A stretch of 64,000 nucleotides of DNA from Selenomonas sp. TAMA-11512 (GTDB taxonomy: Bacteria; Bacillota; Negativicutes; Selenomonadales; Selenomonadaceae). A program made the translations under genes and the position numbers. A model generated the notes under the pieces. That model was not told where the DNA came from. It was given only the letters and a program-made list of their open reading frames with translations, and ran no database searches. Each line of letters starts with the position of its first letter. Position 1 is the stretch's first letter. The stretch covers positions 248,001 through 312,000 of the forward strand of contig NZ_AP029018.1 in NCBI RefSeq assembly GCF_037076525.1, given 5' to 3'. Below are positions 26,515 through 35,500 of this stretch, one piece after another.

Positions 26515-26765
26515 GTATTGATAACTGTAAGAGCGCGCCGCCCGGATTCCATGGAAGTATCCCATATCGCGCAGTTGACATAGGAAAAAAGATTTATTTA
26601 TTAAGCAAAATTTAAAAAAAGCTTGCGTTTTTATCTTGACCTGTGGTATTTTCGTAATGCCTGTTGGAGTTGGCTCATACATCTGTGAGGAAACATGGAT
26701 ACTCGGGACGGATGAGCTCCTTCCGGCAGTGCGCCGTGTATGTATGTACAAAAGGAGGAAGTCTT
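26515..26765 (+). promoter_or_regulatory. Spacer and candidate promoter before ompM copy 2
   Basis: TTGCGT (26623-26628) and TATTTT (26647-26652) are 18 bases apart within an AT-rich stretch, a plausible but imperfect promoter. The leader differs from that of copy 1 until about 20 bases before the start, where the GGAGGAAGTC segment is shared. No gene is seen in this spacer. Confidence 0.4.
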
Positions 26766-28247
26766 ATGAAGAAGACTCTAGTTTCCGCACTGACGACGGC
26801 ACTCGTCGTCGGCGCAGCCAGCACGACGTTTGCGGCTGCAAATCCGTTCTCGGATGTCCCGGCAGATCACTGGGCATACGACGCCGTTTCCGAGCTCGCA
26901 GCGGACGGCATCATCGAGGGCTATGGCGACGGCACGTACCGCGGCCAGCGACAGATCACGCGGTATGAGATGGCGCAGATGGTTGCCAAGGCAATGGCGA
27001 AGAGCGACCAGGCGGATGCGCAGATTCGTGCGCTCATCGACCGCCTTGCCGCCGAGTTCTCCGATGAGCTCAACAACCTCGGCGTCCGCGTCTCCACGCT
27101 TGAGAGCAAGGTTGACAACGTCATCTGGAAGGGGCAGCTCCGCTACACGTACACCAATTTCAACCGTGAGACGCAGAGCCGTCATACCGGCTGGTCGCCG
27201 ACCGGCGGTGTGCCCAACCCGAGATCCACGGACAGGCAGAAGCATGAGATTATGCTCCGTCTCGATCCTACGATGACGATCAACGAGCACTGGAAGGTCA
27301 AGGCTCGTCTCGACGCTTCGAAGGACTGGAGAGAAGACAACGGTGGTGCCGGCAACTCGGATCATGTCAAGCTCAAGAGAGCTTATGCGGAGGGCACGTA
27401 CGGCACGTCCAAGGCGACAGTCATCGACTTCGGTCTCATGCCTGTCTTCTCGACGCAGGGCGTCTTTGTGGATGATGCCTTCTCCGGCGCATCCGTTACG
27501 TTCGGCAAGAAGCAGCACCTCGAGGGCACGCTCCTCGGCGGTCGTATCGATCTTGACGACACGAAGTTGAATAGAGCCCGCATTGTGCTGCCGGCCGGAG
27601 CACCGGTTCCCCCGCCTGTAATCGTCAACGACGCATCGGCGGATCTCTTCGGCGGCATGATGACGTGGAGACCGAACGATACGTTCACGCTTTCCGGCGA
27701 GTTCTTCCACGTACAGGACAACAAGCTCATCGAGGCTCTTACATGGAACAACAACGGTGCCCTCAACCGCAAGAGTGACGCGCAGAACATCTGGGGTCTT
27801 GCCGCAACGTACAAGATCAACAAGGACTGGGTCTTTGACGCCGGTTACTGGAAGAATGTGACGTCGGATGACTTCTACGGCTCCGACAAGAATGGCGTGA
27901 TATACGGCAACGCAACACCCGGCGGCTGGAATGCCGGTCGGTTCTACAACGATTCCAACGACCACAGCTACAACTTCGAGCTTCGCTTCAAGGGAGTTAA
28001 GCCTGAGGATCGCGGGTCCTTCGGCGTCTTCGCGGCATACCGTCACCTCGGCGCATTTGCCTCCATCGCTCCGACGTTCAACGGCATTGAGTGGGGACAG
28101 AAGGGCTGGGAGATCGGCGGTCAGTATGCATTCGACACGAACGTTGTCGGCTCGCTCGTCTACGCTCGCGGCCGTGAGCTCACCGAGTCCAACACGCAGG
28201 ACAAGGATATCACAAAAGTCTTCGGTCGTGTTCAGTTCTTCTTCTAA
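26766..28247 (+). CDS. ompM: SLH-domain outer-membrane porin, OmpM type (copy 2)
   Basis: Paralogue of the preceding gene with the same plan: signal peptide, single SLH domain, helical linker, beta-barrel and final phenylalanine, 493 residues. The first 110 or so residues and a central block (VLPAGAPVPPPVIVNDASAD onward) are almost identical at the DNA level to copy 1, while patches between them differ. That pattern suggests duplication with later gene conversion. The ATG follows AAAGGAGGAAGTC; frames reaching further upstream lack the signal-peptide start. Having its own promoter region and terminator, it can be expressed separately, perhaps as an alternative porin. Confidence 0.95.
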   Translation: MKKTLVSALTTALVVGAASTTFAAANPFSDVPADHWAYDAVSELAADGIIEGYGDGTYRGQRQITRYEMAQMVAKAMAKSDQADAQIRALIDRLAAEFSDELNNLGVRVSTLESKVDNVIWKGQLRYTYTNFNRETQSRHTGWSPTGGVPNPRSTDRQKHEIMLRLDPTMTINEHWKVKARLDASKDWREDNGGAGNSDHVKLKRAYAEGTYGTSKATVIDFGLMPVFSTQGVFVDDAFSGASVTFGKKQHLEGTLLGGRIDLDDTKLNRARIVLPAGAPVPPPVIVNDASADLFGGMMTWRPNDTFTLSGEFFHVQDNKLIEALTWNNNGALNRKSDAQNIWGLAATYKINKDWVFDAGYWKNVTSDDFYGSDKNGVIYGNATPGGWNAGRFYNDSNDHSYNFELRFKGVKPEDRGSFGVFAAYRHLGAFASIAPTFNGIEWGQKGWEIGGQYAFDTNVVGSLVYARGRELTESNTQDKDITKVFGRVQFFF

Positions 28248-28276
28248 GCAAGAGAAGGCTCAAAGCTTCACAAATC

Positions 28277-28307
28277 AAAAGACCTCGCTTCGGCGGGGTC
28301 TTTTTTT
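28277..28307 (+). terminator. Terminator of ompM copy 2
   Basis: AAAAGACCTCGC, loop TTCG, GCGGGGTCTTTT and a T-run; same hairpin as after copy 1. Confidence 0.92.
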
Positions 28308-28317
28308 CAGTCAGTGT

Positions 28318-29904
28318 GCTTTGTCAAGTAAGTGTAAAATAGTTCTCGGAGGGGGTTGCAAAAAGAGAAAGAGACCAGTACCCTAAAGTGTATGCTAACG
28401 AGGCGAATACACAAGAAGGAAGGTCTCTTATGGAAACCATTGTAACAGAAATCCTGGAAATAATAAAGGGTACAAAAGACAATATCTCACAAGAAGAACA
28501 ACTGCGCAGTTACTTTGAGATCCTGATATGCCGTGCAGTTAGTGAGGCATTCGAACGAATTGACAAAGAACTGGCAAAGCGATACGCAGCCAAAGGCTGG
28601 CACGTGGAACGGCTTGATGCACGGTGCGTGCAAGCAAGCTACGGAACGATTCAAATCCGTCGCAGGCGCATGAAAAAAGAAGGAGAAGCCAGTATATACC
28701 CCTTGGACAAAGAAGTGGGTATTCGCCCTTACCGGAGATACACCGCCTATTTGGAATACGTTATTGCCTGTATTGCAGCCAAGAGCGTCTACCGTGATAC
28801 AGCCGCTGTCGTCAACCTGCTGAGTCCCGTCACGATAAGCCACCAACAAGTTGCACATGTCGTGAGACGAGTAGGAGAAACCTATGGTGCTTGGGAGAAA
28901 TTGCAGGAAAGCACCGATCCCATGGAAGAGACAGAACTGCGCCGACCGGAAGTTCTCTACATCGAAGGGGATGGACTCATGCTGCACGGGCAGAATAAGA
29001 AACAGCTCGAGCTCCATCGATTCCAAATCGCCGAAGGCGTGCAAGAAAACGGCAACCGTCGTACCCTTATTGGCACCCACTATGTAGCGAATCTCGATCA
29101 CGAGAAAGCCAAAGAGAGTCTGCTGCACTATCTGGGGAGCCACTATGATCTAACCCATACCCTGGTTCTGAGCAACAGTGATGGAGGTGCCGGTTACACC
29201 TGCGGCGTCTTTGAAGAAATCCTTGGAAGCGTCGGCCGGCATGAGCACTTTCTGGATTGGTACCACGTACAAAGAAAATGCAGAGAACGCCTTTTATGGG
29301 CGAATTCGACCCTGTGTAAGAAACTACACAAAGCGCTGTATATACATGAGCGTGAGGAAGTGGGCCTAGTATTGGATACCGTGGAATCTATGTCCCAAGA
29401 TGAGCGACAAACGGAACAAGTGGAGCTTCTTCGAAAGTACATAGAAAGAAACTGGATATACCTTGCCGGCTTGGAAGAACGAGGGATCGGGGAATACAGG
29501 AAGCTTTTGGGGACGTGTGAAAGCAACCATAGGCTCTATAGCTACCGGATGAAGAAGCAAGGCAGACGATGGAGTCGAGCCGGTGGCGAAGCGATGGTAA
29601 AGATCATCACTGGATTGAAGAATGGTGATCTGCGAGAGGCCATGGCGGCGAAGGCGAAATTGTTCAATGAGAAGGTAGGAAGAGACTTCCGCGGAGCCGT
29701 GCGAGAGGCATTGAAAAGAAGCAAGAGCACGACGTATGACGGGATCCGACACGGGAGGATTACAGTAAGTGCGCCGATGAGCAGTGGGATTGGACATTTG
29801 TCCAAATGCTTTGCTTAGAGGCAAAAAAGGCTATACCACGAAGGCAGACACATCAAGGGTGAAAACTCACCACCGAGAAAATCTTGACACATACTTGTCA
29901 AAGC
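28318..29904 (+). mobile_element. ISLre2-family insertion sequence
   Basis: One long transposase gene lies between imperfect inverted repeats of about 31 bases. The left repeat (28318-28349) begins GCTTTGTCAAGTAAGTGT, and the right repeat read on the minus strand (29904-29873) begins GCTTTGACAAGTATGTGT; both end in TTCTCGG. No matching target duplication is visible at the edges, so it may be old or have suffered recombination. It landed between the ompM pair and the small toxin-like locus. Confidence 0.88.
28430..29818 (+). CDS. ISLre2-family transposase
   Basis: DDE-type transposase of the ISLre2 family (older name UPF0236). The 462-residue protein has the usual landmarks: ASYGTIQIRRRRM near residue 75, EVLYIEGDGLMLH with a likely catalytic aspartate near 182, LSNSDGGAGY near 247, the FLDWYHVQRKCRERL block near 272 and CESNHRLYSYRMKKQGRRWS near 367. 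The frame is uninterrupted, so the element could be active. ATG 28430 follows GGAAGG; an in-frame ATG at 28388 is poorly placed. Codon use is less GC-rich than the flanking porin genes, as expected for a mobile gene. Confidence 0.93.
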   Translation: METIVTEILEIIKGTKDNISQEEQLRSYFEILICRAVSEAFERIDKELAKRYAAKGWHVERLDARCVQASYGTIQIRRRRMKKEGEASIYPLDKEVGIRPYRRYTAYLEYVIACIAAKSVYRDTAAVVNLLSPVTISHQQVAHVVRRVGETYGAWEKLQESTDPMEETELRRPEVLYIEGDGLMLHGQNKKQLELHRFQIAEGVQENGNRRTLIGTHYVANLDHEKAKESLLHYLGSHYDLTHTLVLSNSDGGAGYTCGVFEEILGSVGRHEHFLDWYHVQRKCRERLLWANSTLCKKLHKALYIHEREEVGLVLDTVESMSQDERQTEQVELLRKYIERNWIYLAGLEERGIGEYRKLLGTCESNHRLYSYRMKKQGRRWSRAGGEAMVKIITGLKNGDLREAMAAKAKLFNEKVGRDFRGAVREALKRSKSTTYDGIRHGRITVSAPMSSGIGHLSKCFA

Positions 29905-29908
29905 GGAC

Positions 29909-29937
29909 TTTCTATGTATCCGCTTTTCTGCTATACT
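29909..29937 (+). promoter_or_regulatory. Promoter of the toxin-like transcript
   Basis: TATACT (29932-29937), preceded by TGC, is an extended -10 box. The -35 position (29909-29914, TTTCTA) is poor. It lies only a few bases beyond the right end of the ISLre2 element. Confidence 0.55.
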
Positions 29938-29978
29938 ATGAGTGTTGCTGCCCGCCAATCTGGCAACAGATAGGGGGT

Positions 29979-30006
29979 GAGAGCAATAGATATACTTTCC
30001 ACGTTT
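29979..30006 (+). repeat. Direct repeat 1 of the type I toxin-antitoxin-like locus
   Basis: GAGAGCAATAGATA followed by CTTTCCACGTTT overlaps the expected start region of the toxin frame. It recurs with small changes at 30154-30179, inside the antisense RNA unit, so the antisense RNA could pair here. Confidence 0.75.
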
Positions 30007-30017
30007 TTGTTTCTGTC

Positions 30018-30068
30018 ATGGCAAGTGTAGTTAGCTACTGCATCTGCAAATGGCTGGACAGAAACTAG
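30018..30068 (+). CDS. Tiny hydrophobic toxin-like peptide (start uncertain)
   Basis: The frame from ATG 30018 encodes 16 residues, MASVVSYCICKWLDRN, a short hydrophobic stretch ending in a charged tail, as in small membrane toxins. The same frame reads upstream through hydrophobic residues (YTFHVFVSV) but has no usual start codon there. A GTG at 29977 after a GGGGG site begins an overlapping frame that stops at 30030. A one-base shift between the two would give a toxin of about 30 residues, so the gene may be frameshifted or use an unusual start. It lies between a promoter and a bidirectional terminator facing an antisense promoter, as in par/fst loci. Function is inference. Confidence 0.45.
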   Translation: MASVVSYCICKWLDRN

Positions 30069-30112
30069 CGCAGCAACCGGCCTCGGCTAGCTCTTTGCCG
30101 TAAAAAGAGAAG

Positions 30113-30153
30113 AACCCTCGAAGAGATCGCAACTCTTCGAGGGTTCGCTTTTT
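30113..30153. terminator. Bidirectional terminator shared by the convergent transcripts
   Basis: AACCCTCGAAGAG (30113-30125) pairs perfectly with CTCTTCGAGGGTT (30133-30145). CGCTTTTT follows on the plus strand and TTCTTCTCTTTTT on the minus strand. Confidence 0.88.
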
Positions 30154-30179
30154 GAGAGCAATAGATACTCTCCACGTTT
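30154..30179 (+). repeat. Direct repeat 2 of the type I toxin-antitoxin-like locus
   Basis: GAGAGCAATAGATACTC then TCCACGTTT, the second copy of the repeat at 29979, placed between the shared terminator and the minus-strand promoter. Confidence 0.75.
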
Positions 30180-30189
30180 AGCTATACTC

Positions 30190-30218
30190 AGTGTAGCACG
30201 GGTGGAGTTCTTTGTCAA
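30190..30218 (-). promoter_or_regulatory. Strong minus-strand promoter for the antisense RNA
   Basis: On the minus strand TTGACA (30218-30213) and TACACT (30195-30190) are 17 bases apart. No protein-coding frame lies downstream, so a short RNA is the expected product. Confidence 0.8.
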
Positions 30219-30274
30219 ATCGTATTTTTTCCTTCATCGTCTGCGAGTGGGATAGCAAAGCCGGCTCTTTTCAC

Positions 30275-30304
30275 TTGTCATAGGTGCCCATCCTGTGTTA
30301 TACT
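30275..30304 (+). promoter_or_regulatory. Promoter of the binding-lipoprotein gene, with a nearby inverted repeat
   Basis: TTGTCA (30275-30280) and TATACT (30299-30304) are 18 bases apart. Downstream, TTTAGTG (30318-30324) and CACTAAA (30333-30339) form an inverted repeat that could be an operator or a leader hairpin. Confidence 0.65.
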
Positions 30305-30358
30305 GTAACAGGATTACTTTAGTGCAGTAAAACACTAAACAAAAGGAGTGCTGTGTAC

Positions 30359-31171
30359 ATGAATGTCAACATGAAGAAGGTATTGGCGGGGCTTCTGTCG
30401 CTTGCTTTCGCGGGCGTCATCGCGGGCTGCGGGGGAAGCGGAGACAAGGCGGCGGATAAGCCGGCGGAGAAAAAGGCGGAGGAGAAGATTGTCATCGGTC
30501 TCGATGACAACTTCCCGCCGATGGGCTTCCACGATGAGAGCAATGAGATCGTCGGCTTTGATATCGATCTCGCGAAGGAGCTCTCGAAGCGTCTCGGCAC
30601 GCCGGTCGAGTTCAAGGCGATTGACTGGGCGAGCAAGGAAGCGGAGATTGCTTCGGGGCGCATCGACGCGATATGGAACGGCCTTGAGATCACGGAGGAG
30701 CGCAAAAAGAACCTTCTCTTCTCGGAGCCCTATATGAATAACCGGCTGCTCATCTTCCGCCGCGCGAAGGATGACAGCATCCGCTCGGAGGCGGATCTCG
30801 CCGGCAAGGCGGTCGCGACGCAGAGCGGCAGCAGCACGGCGGAGGACTATGTCGACGGCAACGCCTCGAAGTTCTCATCGACGAAGAAGTATCCGGAGTA
30901 TCTCTCCGCGTTCATGGATCTCGAGGCGGGACGCATCGACGCGGTCATCTGCGATGAGATCATCGGCCGCTACTATATGTCGAAGCATCCGGACACGATG
31001 GAGGCGGTTGACGGCAATGTCGGTCCCGTGACGCAGTACGGGGTCGCGTATAAGAAGGAAAACAAGGAGCTGCGCGATAAGTTCCAGAAGGTGCTCGATG
31101 AGATGCGCGCTGACGGAACGATGGCGAAGATTTCGGAGAAGTGGTTCGGCAAGGATATCACGAAGCTGTAA
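30359..31171 (+). CDS. Amino-acid ABC transporter substrate-binding lipoprotein
   Basis: Periplasmic binding protein of the polar amino acid family (SBP family 3), anchored by lipid. The 270-residue protein has a lipobox with C24 (VIAGC), a lysine-rich linker, then the fold's landmarks: VIGLDDNFPPMGF, EIVGFDIDLAKELSKRLG, DAIWNGLEITEERK, FSEPYM and GRIDAVICDE. The ligand is not readable. No permease or ATPase gene lies alongside, so it is an orphan that must work with a transporter elsewhere. ATG 30359 follows AAAAGGAG at 10 bases; GTG 30353 is too close to that site. A terminator ends the gene. Confidence 0.9.
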   Translation: MNVNMKKVLAGLLSLAFAGVIAGCGGSGDKAADKPAEKKAEEKIVIGLDDNFPPMGFHDESNEIVGFDIDLAKELSKRLGTPVEFKAIDWASKEAEIASGRIDAIWNGLEITEERKKNLLFSEPYMNNRLLIFRRAKDDSIRSEADLAGKAVATQSGSSTAEDYVDGNASKFSSTKKYPEYLSAFMDLEAGRIDAVICDEIIGRYYMSKHPDTMEAVDGNVGPVTQYGVAYKKENKELRDKFQKVLDEMRADGTMAKISEKWFGKDITKL

Positions 31172-31248
31172 TCCGCGTTCGGGCAACGCAGCCGAGACAA
31201 GTCCGCACGGATGGCAAGGATGGTGTAGTTTCCCCTTGTGCAGACGAC

Positions 31249-31285
31249 AGAAGACCGCAGTGCGAGGCTGCGGTCTTCTTCTTTG
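31249..31285 (+). terminator. Terminator after the binding-lipoprotein gene
   Basis: AGAAGACCGCAG (31249-31260) pairs perfectly with CTGCGGTCTTCT (31268-31279), followed by TCTTT. Confidence 0.88.
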
Positions 31286-31434
31286 CACCGACGCATGACA
31301 GCGTCGCCGTACACCCTTTAATGATTCTTTAATCTGAAAATGCTACGATCAGAAGCGTAAGTAAGAGGGAATGCTCGCCCGACGCGCAAGTCTTCTGCAG
31401 GGCGAACAATTTGAGTGATAAGGAGCATATGGCT

Positions 31435-32517
31435 ATGGATAGAGTACGGAGGATTCTCATCATCCTTCTCGCGCTGCTCTCTCTCGTCCTCGTCGGCTGC
31501 GGGAATGAGCAGGAGGGCACGCGGCTTCCGCCGAAGGTGCGCACGATGACGGTCGGGCAGGGTGCCGGCGCGGCGGAGCTCACGTATACGGGGACGGTGC
31601 GCGCCCGCTTCGAGCAGCCGCTCGCCTTCCAGGTCTCGGGGCAGGTGCTGGAGCGTCTCGTCAATGTCGGTGACCGCGTGTCACAGGGGCAGGTGCTCGC
31701 CCGCATCGATCCGCGCGATGTCCGCGAGCAGGCGAACATGGGGGATGCGCAGGTCGCGGCGGCAAAGGCGCAGCTCGATCTCGCCGCCGTCAATCTCGAG
31801 AGGTACAGGCAGCTCTATGCGGCGGATGCGGTCGCAAAGGCGGTGCTCGATCAGTATCAGACATCGTATGACTCCGCACGGGCGGCGTACAACAGCGCGC
31901 TTGCGCAGGCGGCGACGGGGCATCACGCGCTCGGCTATACTGCGCTCGTCGCACCTTCCGACGGCGTCATCTCCGCGATTTCCGTCGAGGCGGGACAGAT
32001 CGCCGCGGCGGGGCGGACAGCGATGACCATCGTGCAGGAGGGGGAGCTTGAGGCCGAGGTGAGCGTCCCCGAGAATCAGCTCCGGGAGGTTGCTGTCGGG
32101 CAGGAGGTCACGCTCTCCTTCTGGGCGCTGGATCGGGAGGTGCGCGGTATCGTCCGCGAGATCGCACCGATGGCGGATGACGCCTCGCGCACGTATCGGG
32201 TGCGGATTTCGATTCCGGGCGCGCCGGAGGGATTGGCTCTCGGCATGACGGTCAGCGCCCGCCGCGCGGCCGCATCGGAGGACGCGGAGGTATTCGTCCT
32301 CCCGCTGGCGGCCGTCTACCAGCCGCTCGATCAGCCGCTCGTCTGGCTATGTCAGCCGGATGATACGGTCAGGACGGTGCCTGTCACGATCGAGGGCTAC
32401 GAGGGGAAAAACGCCGTCCGTATCCGAGGCCTTCAAAGGGGTGATGAGGTCGTCACAGCCGGCGTGCACAACCTCACCGAGGGGCAGGCTGTACGCCCGG
32501 ATGGTAACGCGTCATGA
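31435..32517 (+). CDS. RND efflux pump periplasmic adaptor (membrane fusion) lipoprotein
   Basis: Links an RND inner-membrane pump to an outer-membrane channel. The 360-residue protein has a lipobox with C22 (LVLVGC), a lipoyl/barrel-sandwich half motif FQVSGQVLERLVNVGDRVSQGQ, a helical hairpin at about residues 95-150, then the second lipoyl half (ALVAPSDGVISAI) and a beta-barrel domain. ATG 31435 follows AAGGAG at 9 bases; ATG 31429 is closer than ideal. Its stop overlaps the start of the pump gene by four bases, so they are coupled. No regulator or outer-membrane factor gene is adjacent. Confidence 0.9.
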   Translation: MDRVRRILIILLALLSLVLVGCGNEQEGTRLPPKVRTMTVGQGAGAAELTYTGTVRARFEQPLAFQVSGQVLERLVNVGDRVSQGQVLARIDPRDVREQANMGDAQVAAAKAQLDLAAVNLERYRQLYAADAVAKAVLDQYQTSYDSARAAYNSALAQAATGHHALGYTALVAPSDGVISAISVEAGQIAAAGRTAMTIVQEGELEAEVSVPENQLREVAVGQEVTLSFWALDREVRGIVREIAPMADDASRTYRVRISIPGAPEGLALGMTVSARRAAASEDAEVFVLPLAAVYQPLDQPLVWLCQPDDTVRTVPVTIEGYEGKNAVRIRGLQRGDEVVTAGVHNLTEGQAVRPDGNAS

Positions 32518-35500
32518 GAAATCTCACGGAAATCGCTCTCAAGAATGCGTCGCTTGTCATCTACTTCGTCCTCGTCATCGCTGTCGGCGGCATCTTTTCC
32601 TACGTCAAGCTCGGCCGCATGGAGGATCCGGACTTCACCATCCGGCAGATGATCGTCACGGCTTACTGGCCGGGCGCCTCGGCGGAGGAGATCGAGCGGC
32701 AGGTCACGGACAAGCTGGAAAAGAAGATACAGGACATCCCCGGGCTTGACAATGTCAAGAGCTGCACCATGGCGGGCCGCACGTACATATACGTCTCCCT
32801 CGATCAGACGCTGCCGACGGAAAGCATACATCCGACGTGGCGCGATGTGCGCAATTTCTGCGAGGATATCCGGCACGAGCTGCCGGACGGCGTCATGGGG
32901 CCCTATTACAACGACCGTTTTGACGATGTCTACGGCAATATCTACGCGCTGACGGGGGACGGCTACACGTACGAGGATATGCGCGCGGAGGCGGAGCGGA
33001 TCCGCCGCACGCTCGTGCAGGTGCCGGACGTCCGCAAGGTGTCGCTCATCGGCGAGCAGACGGAGAAGATCTACGTCGAAATCAAGCGCGAAAAGCTGGA
33101 GACGATGGGCATCGATCCGGCATCGTTTATCGAGCTCCTCAAGGCGCAGAATGCGATGATGCCCGCGGGCGCCATCGATACGGAGACGGATGACGTCTAT
33201 CTCCGCGTCACGGGCGACTTTGCAGACGTCGAGGCGATAAAGAATCTTCCGCTCAATGTCGGCGGAAAAGTCTATCGCGTCGGGGATGTCGCCGCTGTCG
33301 AGCGCCGCTTCGTCGAGCCGTCGGATCCGAAGATGTACTATCGCGGCGAGCCTGCCGTCGGCATTGCGGTGTCGATGGAGCCGGGCGGCAATATCCTGCG
33401 TCTCGGAGACAGTCTCCGCAAGGTTGTCGATGAAGAGGTTGCGCCGGAGCTTCCCGCAGGGCTCGTCATCCATCGCGTATCGGATCAGCCGCAGGTCGTC
33501 GAGGATTCCATCGACGACTTCGTGAGCACGCTGCGCGAGGCGATCATCATCGTGCTCTTTGTGAGCTTCCTCTCGCTCGGACTGCGCACGGGCATGGTCG
33601 TGGCGGTGTGCATCCCGCTCGTGCTGCTCGCGACGTTCCTCTTCATGTATATCGGCGGAATCGATCTCCACAAGGTCTCGCTCGGCTCGCTCATCATCGC
33701 GCTCGGACTCCTCGTCGATGACGAGATCATCGCTGTCGAGATGATGAGCGTCAAGCTCGAGGAGGGCATGGATCGCTTCGGGGCGGCGTGCCACGCGTTT
33801 CGCGCGACGGCGATGCCGATGCTGACGGGCACGCTCGTCACGTGCGCCGGATTCATTCCCGTGGCGTTCTCGAAGGGTGTCGCCGCGGAGTTCTGCTCCG
33901 CGCTCTTCCCCGTCATCAGCATCGCCCTGCTCATCAGCTGGATCGTCGCTGTCATGGTCGCGCCGCTCCTCGGCTATCACGTCATCCGGCCGAAGGTCGC
34001 GCGCAACGAGGCGGGAGAGCCTGTGCTCTATCAGGGACGCTTCTATGACGGCTTCCGGCGCGTGCTGGACTGGTTCCTGACACATTACCGGATCGCCCTC
34101 GTCGGGACGCTGGCGCTCTTCATCGTGTCCGCGTTTCTGATGCGCTTCGTGCCGAACAGCTTCTTCCCGCCGTCGCTGCGCCCGGAGATCCTCGTTACGA
34201 TGCATCTTCCCGCCGGTGCATCGCTGCGGGGCATGGACGACGAAGTGCGGCGGTTCAGCGAATTCCTCGAGACAAAGAGCGGCCTCTTTACGAACTACAC
34301 GTCCTATGTGGGTACGGGAGCTCCGCGTTTCGTGCTGACGGTCGACCCGCATCTCCCGGCGAACAACTACGCGCAGACCGTCCTCGTGGCGAAGGGTACG
34401 GATGCGCGCAGGGAGCTGTCCGCCGCCATCGAAGAGGAGCTGCGGGAGCGCTTCCCGGAGCTTCGCACGACGATCCGCTACGTGCAGACGGGGCCGCCGG
34501 CGGAGTATCCCGTCATGTTCCGCGTCTCGGGACCGGATAAGGAAAAGGCGCGCGAGATTGCGCTCGACGTCTCGGCAAAAATCGCCGAGGATGCGGACGC
34601 GTATGAACCGCATCTCGACTGGAATGAAAAGAGCAAGGTGCTCCGCGTCGAGCTCGATGAGGCGAAGCTTCGCTCGCTGGGCTCCTCCGCGTATCACGTC
34701 AAGCGCGCTCTCTATGCGGATATCACGGGTATCAAGGCAAGCCAGCTCTACATCGGGGACCGCACGATCGACATTGAGTTCCGCATGCCGGAGGCCGATC
34801 GGGATGAGCTCTCCGCAGTCGGCGAGCTGCCGGTCTATCTCAACGCGCAGGCGGGCTATGTGCCGCTCAATCAAATCGCGAAGCTCTCGTATCGCGCGGA
34901 AAATGGTGTGATCTGGCGGCGCGATCTCCTGCCGACGTACACCGTCGGCGCGGAGGTGCGGGAAGGTGCGGACGGCACGTCGGTCTCCGGGCGCATCTAT
35001 GAGCGGATGGAGACCCTGCGGGAGAGCCTGCCGGCGGGATATGCCGTCGAGCCGGCCGGATCGATGGAGGACAGCGCCCGATCGCTCAGCTACCTCCTCG
35101 TGCCTGTCCCGTTCATGGTCGTTGTGCTCATGACGCTCCTGATGTTCCAGCTGCGGAAGATCCGGCTCATGATCATCACGCTGCTCACGGCGCCCTTGGG
35201 TCTCATCGGCGTGGTGTTCGGCATGCTGCTGTCGGGCGAGGCGATGGGCTTCGTCGCGCAGCTCGGATTCCTGGCGCTTTCGGGCATGATCATACGCAAT
35301 TCGGTCATCCTGATCGACCAGATTGAAAAGCATATAGCCGCCGGAGAATCGCCGTACGAGGCGATCATCGATTCCGCGGTGCTGCGCTTCCGTCCGATCA
35401 TGCTCACGGCGGCCGCCGCCATACTCGGCATGGTGCCCCTCATGACGAATCCGTTCTGGGCGCCGATGGCGGTCACGATCGCGAGCGGACTCTTCATAGC

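Larger units (their letters stand above)
30100..30183 (-). ncRNA. Candidate antisense RNA of the type I toxin-antitoxin-like locus
   Basis: A transcript from the minus-strand promoter at 30218-30190 would start near 30183, pass through direct repeat 2 and end at the shared terminator, about 80 nucleotides. Its repeat segment is complementary to direct repeat 1 at the toxin start region, and its terminator arm to the toxin mRNA end. This is the two-site pairing of RNA II in par/fst systems. No expression data are available. Confidence 0.6.

Noticed and set aside
24979-28247. ompM pair as a single gene split by an insertion
   Set aside because: Each copy has a full signal peptide, SLH domain, barrel end and its own terminator.
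28300-29915. Target-site duplication of the ISLre2 element
   Set aside because: Bases flanking 28318 and 29904 do not match over 8-9 positions in any reading I tried.
29784-30068. A 94-codon gene spanning the IS end and the toxin region
   Set aside because: Its first part is IS and promoter sequence; only the last hydrophobic codons make sense, in the toxin-like context.
29979-30179. The two 26-28 base direct repeats as a target duplication of an inserted element
   Set aside because: They are imperfect and enclose a promoter-terminator unit matching a type I toxin-antitoxin layout; known target duplications are shorter and exact.
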